Source: an uncultured Akkermansia sp.
Lineage (GTDB): Bacteria; Verrucomicrobiota; Verrucomicrobiia; Verrucomicrobiales; Akkermansiaceae
Direction: 5' to 3'
Length of the DNA stretch: 10,162 nt
Assembly: GCA_904502165.1 (NCBI GenBank)
Contig: CAJGDB010000069.1
Location: 1-10,162, forward strand
This document shows positions 5,097 through 10,162 of the stretch, piece after piece (position 1 is the stretch's first letter; every line of letters starts with the position of its first letter). The position numbers and the translations under genes were made by a program. The notes beneath the pieces were generated by a model. That model saw only the letters and a list, made by a program, of their open reading frames with translations, was not told the origin of the DNA and made no database searches.

Positions 5097-6331
5097 TGAT
5101 TCGGCTTGCAGGGTGGTGTGGTGTACTGGGGCTGCCGGTGTGTCTGGCGCTGGCTCCGCTTGCATGGGCAAATGCTACGGATGCAGCCGCAAAGGCTGCC
5201 GAAGCTGCTGCTGAGTCGGCTCCTCCTGTAATCCCTGCCGCTGCAGCGCCGATGGTTGGCACCTGGAATGTGCGCGAGGTGGATGGCGTGGAATATGTCC
5301 CTCTGGAGGATTTACGGAGCTTCTACAAGCTGATGCCTCTGCAGCCCAAGGGGCGCAAGGTGGCCGGGCAGCGCATGGTGGGGAATGGTGAGGTGGAATT
5401 GCATTTCGGGCCGGCTCCGCGTGAGCTGCGAATCCAGGAACGCCTCTGCATGCTTACCCATCCTGTGCAGGAGGATGCCACGGGGGACCTGCTGGTTTCC
5501 AGAATAGATGTTGTGCAGCTCATAGACCCTGTTCTGCGGCCTTCCTACATTGCCAATCGCAGCGCAGTGCGGACAGTGGTTATTGACCCCGCACATGGCG
5601 GCCACGATACGGGTACGGTGACTCCCTATGCCCGCGAGGCCGATGTGGCGCTGGCCGTGGCTACCCGTCTGGGTGCCGAGTTGCGTAAGCGCGGCTACGA
5701 GGTGCTTTTTACGCAGGAACAGAACCAGTATCAGAGCCCGCAGGCCCGTGTGGATAAGGTGAATGCCGCCCCTGCTGCCATTTTTGTGAGTCTGCACTTG
5801 AATCATGGCCGTAGCGATATGAAAGGCGTGCAGACTTATACCCTGGCGCCGGTAGGCAGGAACGAGAAACCTCTTCCGGGGCATGAGTTCAGCCAATCCA
5901 GCATGGCTCTGGCTATGGCGCTGCAATCCAGCCTGGTGGAAAAGGCTGGGGCTGAGGATGGGGGCTGCCGCCGCGCTCATTACAGCCCCCTGAATTCTAT
6001 CCGCTGCCCTGGGGTTATGGTTGAATTGGGCTATGCCACCCACCCGGAGGAGGGTACCCGCCTCAGCACAGAGGAATATCAGCTCAAGCTGGTGGAGGCC
6101 CTGGCCCTGGGGATTGATTCCTTTGCCCGGGCGATGAACCCTGCCACGGTGATGCAGGTGCAGAAAGCTCCGGTGGTGGAACCGCCGCCGGCTCCTGTCA
6201 AGGTGGAACCCGCGCCGCCGCTCAAAAAGGCAAGCCCTGCGCCGCAAAAAGCCCGTCCCCGCCAGCGGGCCCCGCGCCGTCGGGCGCCTGCCCGCCGTCA
6301 TAACAAACCGAAGAATCGTCGCGGGCGTTAA
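5093..6331 (+). CDS. N-acetylmuramoyl-L-alanine amidase (Amidase_3), second of the pair, with basic tail
   Basis: A 412-residue paralogue of the preceding gene with the same plan: signal peptide (about 1-27), Ala-rich linker (28-53), the same N-terminal domain with EVDGVEYVPLEDL (62-74) and THPVQEDATGDLLVSRIDV (122-140), then Amidase_3 (160-347). The zinc ligands and catalytic residue are kept: H168 in DPAHGGHD, E182, H235 in SLHLN and E311 in VELGY. It is diverged elsewhere: the first motif has A167 for the usual glycine, and the region matching the first copy's TRDKD-L-ER-AN reads TQEQ-Q-ARVDKVN. A Pro-rich, strongly basic tail (about 357-412) rich in Arg and Lys is unique to this copy and may bind the wall, acidic polymers or a partner. 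The start ATG at 5093 overlaps the previous TGA (ATGA), so translational coupling is likely. Activity is likely but less certain than for the first copy. Confidence 0.9.
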   Translation: MMIRLAGWCGVLGLPVCLALAPLAWANATDAAAKAAEAAAESAPPVIPAAAAPMVGTWNVREVDGVEYVPLEDLRSFYKLMPLQPKGRKVAGQRMVGNGEVELHFGPAPRELRIQERLCMLTHPVQEDATGDLLVSRIDVVQLIDPVLRPSYIANRSAVRTVVIDPAHGGHDTGTVTPYAREADVALAVATRLGAELRKRGYEVLFTQEQNQYQSPQARVDKVNAAPAAIFVSLHLNHGRSDMKGVQTYTLAPVGRNEKPLPGHEFSQSSMALAMALQSSLVEKAGAEDGGCRRAHYSPLNSIRCPGVMVELGYATHPEEGTRLSTEEYQLKLVEALALGIDSFARAMNPATVMQVQKAPVVEPPPAPVKVEPAPPLKKASPAPQKARPRQRAPRRRAPARRHNKPKNRRGR

Positions 6332-6344
6332 GGATATACAGAAA

Positions 6345-6372
6345 GAAAAGGGCAGCCGGAGCTGCCCTTTTC
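6345..6372. terminator. Bidirectional terminator between the amidases and ndk
   Basis: A perfect 12-bp stem, GAAAAGGGCAGC (6345-6356) with GCTGCCCTTTTC (6361-6372), around a 4-nt loop. T-runs occur on both strands, so it can serve the converging amidase and ndk transcripts. On the minus strand the loop is C(UCCG)G, a UNCG-type tetraloop as in the rpmE2 terminator. Confidence 0.9.
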
Positions 6373-6398
6373 TTGTAAATTGCAGAAGCTGAGGGGAA

Positions 6399-6848
6399 TT
6401 AGTCGATGTTGTCGAACAGTTCCTCCGGCTTGAAGAAACGCTTGATTTCCACCTCGGCGCTTTCGGGGGAGTCGGAAGCGTGGCAGATGTTGAGCATGCT
6501 GTTGGTGCCATAGTCACCGCGGATGGTGCCCTTATCAGCCTTCATGGAATTGGTCGGTCCGAGAATGGTGCGGACGCGGGTGATGACGCCAGGGCCGGAA
6601 AGCACCAGGGCCACAACCGGGCTGGTCTGCATGAAGAAGGAAAGCTTCGGGAAGAGCGGCTCATCATCAATCACCAGGTCGATGATGTGGGCGTAATGCT
6701 CACGCAGGATAGCGTCGTCCAGCTGCATCATCTTCAGGCCACGCAGGCGGAAACCTTCGCCCAGCAGACGCTGCAGGATGATGCCGGAAAGATTCTTGCG
6801 GACGCAGTCCGGCTTGAAAAGAATGAGTGTTTTTTCGTCTCGGTTCAT
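6399..6848 (-). CDS. ndk: Nucleoside diphosphate kinase
   Basis: A 149-residue Ndk that transfers the gamma phosphate of ATP to other (deoxy)nucleoside diphosphates through a phospho-histidine, balancing cytoplasmic NTP pools. Family signatures run the full length: TLILFKPDCVRKNL (7-20, K12 in the active site), LSGPGVITRVRTILGPTN (83-100), KGTIRGDYG (106-114) and ICHASDSPESAEVEI (121-135), with catalytic H123. The frame is open upstream to 6902, but the family N-terminus (MNRDEKTLILFKPD) and the promoter position support the ATG at 6848. A C-terminal extension (FFKPEELFDNID) is of ordinary size. No Shine-Dalgarno site is seen. It lies 69 nt downstream of tyrA on the same strand without an intervening terminator, so it may also receive read-through from tyrA. 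Confidence 0.97.
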   Translation of the reverse strand: MNRDEKTLILFKPDCVRKNLSGIILQRLLGEGFRLRGLKMMQLDDAILREHYAHIIDLVIDDEPLFPKLSFFMQTSPVVALVLSGPGVITRVRTILGPTNSMKADKGTIRGDYGTNSMLNICHASDSPESAEVEIKRFFKPEELFDNID

Positions 6849-6873
6849 AATGATAACGTAGAGTGTGAGTTCT

Positions 6874-6902
6874 GTTCTACTCCCCGGGGGGCGTTCTGTC
6901 AA
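6874..6902 (-). promoter_or_regulatory. Promoter for ndk
   Basis: Minus-strand TTGACA (6897-6902), 17 bp, then TAGAAC (6874-6879). It sits just beyond the tyrA stop and predicts a leader of about 20 nt. It argues for the ATG at 6848 over longer starts, since the longer frame begins inside the -35. Confidence 0.55.
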
Positions 6903-6917
6903 GGAAAAATCCCGGCC

Positions 6918-7811
6918 CTAGCCGCGATTCTGGCCAGCTTCCTGCCGCACGGTCTCCCGGGCGTCCTTGGCTTCGATGAGCCATTGGCGCACGCCCTCCT
7001 TATCCTGTGTTTCGAGCAGGTCGATGAGGTGGTGCAGGTCGTTGACACAATCGTGAAGGGCTGCGCGCACGGCGACATCATTTTCCCATAGGATATCGGC
7101 CCACATATTAGCCCCGCCGGAGCATACGCGCGTGGTATCGCGGAACCCGCTGGCTGCAAGACGCTGCAGATCCTCCATCGGTTCCTTGCCCAGGGTGGCT
7201 CCTCGCGCACAGAGAGCAGCCATGATGTGTGGGCAATGGGAAATGCGGGCCACGGTGCGGTCGTGATTGACCGGGTCCATAACATAGGTGCTGGTGCCCA
7301 GGGCCTCCCAGAACGCGGCGAGCTGCTGCACTTTCTCTTCCGGTGCATTGTGGGGGTTGGTCAACGCCACAGTAGCCCCCTGAATGAGGTCAGCATAAGC
7401 GTTCTCAATGCCTTGGGTTTCGGCTCCCGCCATGGGATGCGAGCCGATGAAGCAGCGCCCCCGGTTGGTGAGCATGGTACCGGTAGTGCGGTGTACGTAG
7501 GCTTTTACGGAACCAATGTCGGTGATGACTGCTTCCCTGGAGACTGCAGAGAGGATATAGCGGGAGAGTTCCTCGAACGCGCCGATAGGGGTTGCGAGAA
7601 TAATGAGCTCTGCTCCTTTGGCGGCCTCGCGTGCATCGGTGTAGGTGTGCTGGGTGATACCCCGTTCGCGCAGGAAGTCGAGCGGCTGCTGGCGGCGGGC
7701 CCACACACGCAGTTCACAGGCGGGCAGGTGTTGCTTTACCGCCATGGCTATGGAGCCGCCAAGCAGCCCCGGCCCCAGAATGCAAACAGATTGGAAAGGC
7801 GCTGCACTCAT
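6918..7811 (-). CDS. tyrA: Prephenate (or arogenate) dehydrogenase
   Basis: A 297-residue TyrA enzyme of the stand-alone type, which oxidatively decarboxylates prephenate (or arogenate) in tyrosine biosynthesis in the cytoplasm. The Rossmann motif is CILGPGLLGGSIAMAV (10-25). Further family marks are ILATPIGAF (71-79), VITDIGSVK (95-103), FIGSHPMAGAETQGIENA (121-138) with H125, and the HDRTVARISHCPHIMAAL helix (183-200). R224 in GFRDTTR fits the substrate-binding region. The second beta strand ends in VWARR (36-40) where NAD-specific enzymes often have an acidic residue, hinting at NADP preference; that is an inference. No chorismate mutase or ACT domain is fused. The start lies 3 nt past the stop of the upstream lipoprotein gene, so the two are probably co-transcribed and coupled. 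No Shine-Dalgarno site is present. Confidence 0.92.
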   Translation of the reverse strand: MSAAPFQSVCILGPGLLGGSIAMAVKQHLPACELRVWARRQQPLDFLRERGITQHTYTDAREAAKGAELIILATPIGAFEELSRYILSAVSREAVITDIGSVKAYVHRTTGTMLTNRGRCFIGSHPMAGAETQGIENAYADLIQGATVALTNPHNAPEEKVQQLAAFWEALGTSTYVMDPVNHDRTVARISHCPHIMAALCARGATLGKEPMEDLQRLAASGFRDTTRVCSGGANMWADILWENDVAVRAALHDCVNDLHHLIDLLETQDKEGVRQWLIEAKDARETVRQEAGQNRG

Positions 7812-7814
7812 GCT

Positions 7815-8420
7815 TTACGGCACGTAGAAGTGGAAGTTGGTTCCGCGTACCTTCAATTCCTTCCCGCTGGGGAAAGGCACGCCGTTCTTATCCACCACGC
7901 GGATGGTCTTGCTGGGGTTGAGCGGGTTATAGACCCGGGTGGGATCTCCCGGCACGCGGGTTGCAACAGGAATGGGGCCGGTGTTGGTAATCTTGCTCAT
8001 GTCTGTTGCCTGGCTGCTGGTGGCCGTAGCTGCCGGGGCTGTGACTATGGGCTTCAGAACAGGCGTTTCCGGTTTCTTCACATCTGCGGCAGGGGCGGGG
8101 GTGGGAACCACCGCCTTCACCGGTGCCGCTGCAGGCTTGATAGCGGGTGCCGCCGTTACCGGCATGAGGGGCTGGGTAAGATCCAGCGGCTTGTTGGCGG
8201 GGGCTGCCGGCGTTGTTGTTGCCGGAGTCGGGGCCGGATCAGGAATGGGGGCGTAGTTGATGCCTGTAGGCTGGGTTGTCATCCACGTGTCGGGGTACTG
8301 GGTACGCCCGGCTGTACCCTGGTAGGGCATGTCCGGTACCGCAGGGGTTACATAAAGACACGAGCTGAACATGCAGCTCGTGAGCGACAGGTACAGGAAG
8401 CGACGTGTGGATTTCTTCAT
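7815..8420 (-). CDS. Putative Pro/Ala-rich lipoprotein of unknown function
   Basis: A 201-residue protein I cannot assign to a known family. It starts with basic residues (MKKSTRRFLY) and a short hydrophobic core ending LTSC, a plausible lipobox with lipidation at C16; a second cysteine (C21) follows in FSSC. Mature region 22-60 is Tyr/Pro/Thr-rich, and 57-140 is a low-complexity Ala/Pro/Thr stretch like an extended wall-spanning linker. The C-terminal part (about 145-201) is more complex, with VYNPLNPSKTIRVVD and GKELKVRGTNFHFYVP, and may be the functional domain. It would sit at a membrane surface in the periplasm or outer envelope. It is first in a likely operon with tyrA, though no functional link is obvious. 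The start at 8420 gives a proper signal sequence but has no Shine-Dalgarno site. Confidence 0.78.
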   Translation of the reverse strand: MKKSTRRFLYLSLTSCMFSSCLYVTPAVPDMPYQGTAGRTQYPDTWMTTQPTGINYAPIPDPAPTPATTTPAAPANKPLDLTQPLMPVTAAPAIKPAAAPVKAVVPTPAPAADVKKPETPVLKPIVTAPAATATSSQATDMSKITNTGPIPVATRVPGDPTRVYNPLNPSKTIRVVDKNGVPFPSGKELKVRGTNFHFYVP

Positions 8421-8448
8421 GGGGAAATAGTGATGTTTTCTTTAAGAT

Positions 8449-8477
8449 AAGTTAAATCCATTCGTTGAAAATGTCAA
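8449..8477 (-). promoter_or_regulatory. Promoter for the lipoprotein-tyrA operon
   Basis: Minus-strand TTGACA (8472-8477), 17 bp, then TAACTT (8449-8454). The start would be near 8442, giving a leader of about 21 nt. The -35 is perfect; the -10 is weak. Confidence 0.45.
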
Positions 8478-8549
8478 CGTAAAAACGCAGTATCTTACCC
8501 GCTTGGTGGGGAAAATTCAGCTTTGCTCCGGCTATTGGCCGCTTCGGGC

Positions 8550-8578
8550 TTGAAAAGTGGTGGCAGGTGGGGTAAACT
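8550..8578 (+). promoter_or_regulatory. Promoter for ispG, possibly giving a leaderless mRNA
   Basis: TTGAAA (8550-8555), 17 bp, then TAAACT (8573-8578). The usual start 7 nt past the -10 falls on 8585, the A of the ispG ATG. The spacing equals that seen at tatD. Confidence 0.45.
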
Positions 8579-8584
8579 CAGCAC

Positions 8585-10162
8585 ATGAGCACGCTGCATT
8601 GCCCGAGTCTGTACCAGTATACGCGCCGCCTGACCCGCGAGGTGATGGTGGGAAATGTGGGTGTTGGTGGGAATAACCCTATTCGCATCCAGTCCATGCT
8701 GACCAGCGACACGCTGGATACCGCCGGTTGCGTGCGCGAATCTCTGGCACTGGCCGAGGCCGGCTGCGAAATCATCCGCCTGACCGCGCAGACCAAGGTT
8801 TATGCCGCCAACCTGGAGAACATCGCCCGCGAGTTGCGCGCTGCCGGGTGCCAGGTGCCGCTGGTGGCAGATATCCATTTCAAGCCCGATGCCGCCATGG
8901 AAGCCGCCAAGTGGGTGGAGAAAATCCGCGTGAATCCCGGCAACTTCGTGGATAAGAAGAAGTTTGTGGAGCGAGACTACACCGATTACGAATACGAGGA
9001 GGAAATCGAGAAAATCCGCAAGGCGTTCACGCCGCTGGTGCTGTTCTGCAAGGAACATGGGCGCGCCATGCGTCTGGGGGCCAACCACGGCTCCCTCTCC
9101 GACCGCATCCTGAACCGCTATGGCGACACTCCGGATGGCATGGTGGAAAGCGCGCTGGAGTTTGCCCGCATTGCCCGCGAACTGGATTACCACCAGCTGG
9201 TGTTCTCCATGAAGTCCTCCAATGTGAAGGTGATGATTCAGGCTTACCGCCTGCTCGTGAAGCGTCTGGCAGAGGAGGGGCTCGACTGGAACTATCCCAT
9301 CCACCTGGGCGTGACCGAGGCCGGCGAGGGCGAGGATGCCCGCATCAAGAGTGCCACGGGTGTAGGTTCGCTGCTGGCGGATGGTATTGGCGATACCCTG
9401 CGTGTGTCGCTCACCGAGGATCCGGTGTATGAGATTGCCCCCGGTTTCGAGCTGGCCGCTCCCTACCAGCCGGGCGTGATGCCCGCCATCGCTCCGCTTG
9501 CGGTGGCTGCTCCGGATGCTTTTAATCCCTTTGAATTCAACAAACGCAAGGCCGAGGTGATTACCCGCGGCGGTGTGACCCTGGGCTGGAATGAGCCGGT
9601 GCGCGTGGTGCTGCCCGAGGCCGCCTGCAAGGCGCTCGACCCTGCGGTGATGAAAGATTTCATGCCGGAGATTTCCTATGAGGATTGCGCTCCCGTGGAG
9701 ATTGACCCTCGCGATGCCGCAGCGGTGGCTGGGCTGTCTGATGCCCCCGCCACGCTGGTGACGGTGAAGGATGGCATCGATATGCCCTGTGTGCAGGCCT
9801 TCCGTCTGCTGGCAGCGGTGATTCCCACCCGCCACAGCATTCTGCTCAAGGATACGCTGCTCAACGGTCAGGATTCCCTTTCCGCCCCCATGGCCGGTGG
9901 TGTGAATGCCGGTGCGCTGCTGTGCGATGGTATCGGCAATGCCGTGCTGGTGCGCCGCGAGACCGACCCGGACAAGGCCGCCCGCCTGGGCTTTAATATC
10001 CTGCAGGCTGCCGGCGTGCGCCTGAGCAAGACCGAATATGTTTCCTGCCCGTCCTGCGGCCGCACTCACTACAACATTCAGGAGGCCGCAGCCCGCATCC
10101 ACGAGGCTACGGGGCACCTGAAGGGGGGTAAGATTGCCATCATGGGCTGCATCGTGAACGGC
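8585..10162 (+). CDS. ispG: 4-hydroxy-3-methylbut-2-en-1-yl diphosphate synthase, long form (3' end outside window)
   Basis: The first 526 codons of IspG (GcpE), the iron-sulfur enzyme of the MEP pathway that reductively opens 2-C-methylerythritol cyclodiphosphate to HMBPP, an isoprenoid precursor, in the cytoplasm. The N-terminal TIM barrel is clear: NNPIRIQSML (30-39), LADIHF-like VADIHFKPDAA and KIRVNPGNF, then RLGANHGSLSDRI and GVTEAGEGEDARIKSATGVGSLL. A large extra segment lies between this barrel and the C-terminal domain, as in Chlamydiae, Bacteroidota and plants rather than the roughly 370-residue E. coli enzyme. The 4Fe-4S ligands C488 and C491 (SCPSCGRT) and C522 (MGCIVNG) are present; the expected glutamate of the NGPGE motif lies just past the edge. 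The start at 8585 matches the family and no Shine-Dalgarno site is close. The long opposite-strand frame here is a shadow. Confidence 0.96.
   Translation, partial: MSTLHCPSLYQYTRRLTREVMVGNVGVGGNNPIRIQSMLTSDTLDTAGCVRESLALAEAGCEIIRLTAQTKVYAANLENIARELRAAGCQVPLVADIHFKPDAAMEAAKWVEKIRVNPGNFVDKKKFVERDYTDYEYEEEIEKIRKAFTPLVLFCKEHGRAMRLGANHGSLSDRILNRYGDTPDGMVESALEFARIARELDYHQLVFSMKSSNVKVMIQAYRLLVKRLAEEGLDWNYPIHLGVTEAGEGEDARIKSATGVGSLLADGIGDTLRVSLTEDPVYEIAPGFELAAPYQPGVMPAIAPLAVAAPDAFNPFEFNKRKAEVITRGGVTLGWNEPVRVVLPEAACKALDPAVMKDFMPEISYEDCAPVEIDPRDAAAVAGLSDAPATLVTVKDGIDMPCVQAFRLLAAVIPTRHSILLKDTLLNGQDSLSAPMAGGVNAGALLCDGIGNAVLVRRETDPDKAARLGFNILQAAGVRLSKTEYVSCPSCGRTHYNIQEAAARIHEATGHLKGGKIAIMGCIVNG

Noticed and set aside
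3903..5171. 422-codon minus-strand frame opposite the first amidase
   Set aside because: The plus strand encodes a signal peptide and a complete Amidase_3 catalytic set; the minus frame shows none and crosses the tRNA promoter.
5312..6517. 401-codon minus-strand frame opposite the second amidase
   Set aside because: It is antisense to a recognised gene, and runs through the bidirectional terminator and into the end of ndk in another frame.
7227..8450. 407-codon plus-strand frame opposite tyrA and the lipoprotein gene
   Set aside because: tyrA motifs on the minus strand are unambiguous; the plus frame is Gly/Arg/Cys-rich with no domain.
8495..10117. 540-codon open frame on the minus strand opposite ispG
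   Set aside because: It is antisense to a clear, full-length IspG match; its composition (His/Gln/Gly-rich) is typical of a shadow of GC-biased third positions.

Overview
The window reads as an ordinary, gene-dense stretch of bacterial chromosome with a fairly high G+C content and short gaps. It holds ten protein genes (the first and last cut by the window edges), an eleventh unrecognised membrane protein gene, and one tRNA. No CRISPR array, insertion sequence, phage gene or integration scar was seen. The organism cannot be named from the sequence. IspG is the long form with an extra central domain, known from Chlamydiae, Bacteroidota, related groups and plants. Most genes lack a Shine-Dalgarno sequence, yet promoters look like sigma-70 (TTGACA-type -35). 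Together these fit a member of the Planctomycetota-Verrucomicrobiota-Chlamydiota group, perhaps an Akkermansia-like verrucomicrobium. This is inference at moderate to low confidence.

Layout. 1-141 (-): start of an OsmC-like protein. 142-357: divergent promoter region. 358-627 (+): ribosomal protein bL31 type B, with a 5' leader hairpin and a strong terminator. 845-1696 (+): class IV branched-chain aminotransferase. 1755-2255 (+): ADP-ribose pyrophosphatase-like Nudix hydrolase, whose start codon sits 6 nt behind the aminotransferase terminator. 2297-3106 (+): TatD-type metal-dependent DNase. 3103-3630 (-): unrecognised membrane protein converging on tatD. 3771-3858 (-): tRNA-Ser(CGA) with its own promoter and terminator. 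4023-6331 (+): two tandem, overlapping, paralogous secreted N-acetylmuramoyl-L-alanine amidases. 6345-6372: bidirectional terminator. 6399-6848 (-): nucleoside diphosphate kinase. 6918-7811 (-): prephenate dehydrogenase. 7815-8420 (-): Pro/Ala-rich putative lipoprotein, 3 nt upstream of tyrA. 8585 to the window end (+): ispG, missing only its C-terminal end.

How the genes fit together. Most are housekeeping: translation (bL31, tRNA-Ser), amino acid biosynthesis (ilvE, tyrA), nucleotide metabolism (ndk, Nudix), isoprenoid precursors (ispG) and cell-wall turnover (amidase pair). The amidase pair and the lipoprotein-tyrA pair look like operons. The gaps of 628-844, 3859-4022 and 8421-8584 hold only the promoters and terminators listed. 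I do not see a convincing undescribed system. The points most worth checking are the leaderless-looking promoters of tatD and ispG, the general lack of Shine-Dalgarno sites, the diverged second amidase with its basic tail, and the terminator-like hairpin abutting the Nudix start.
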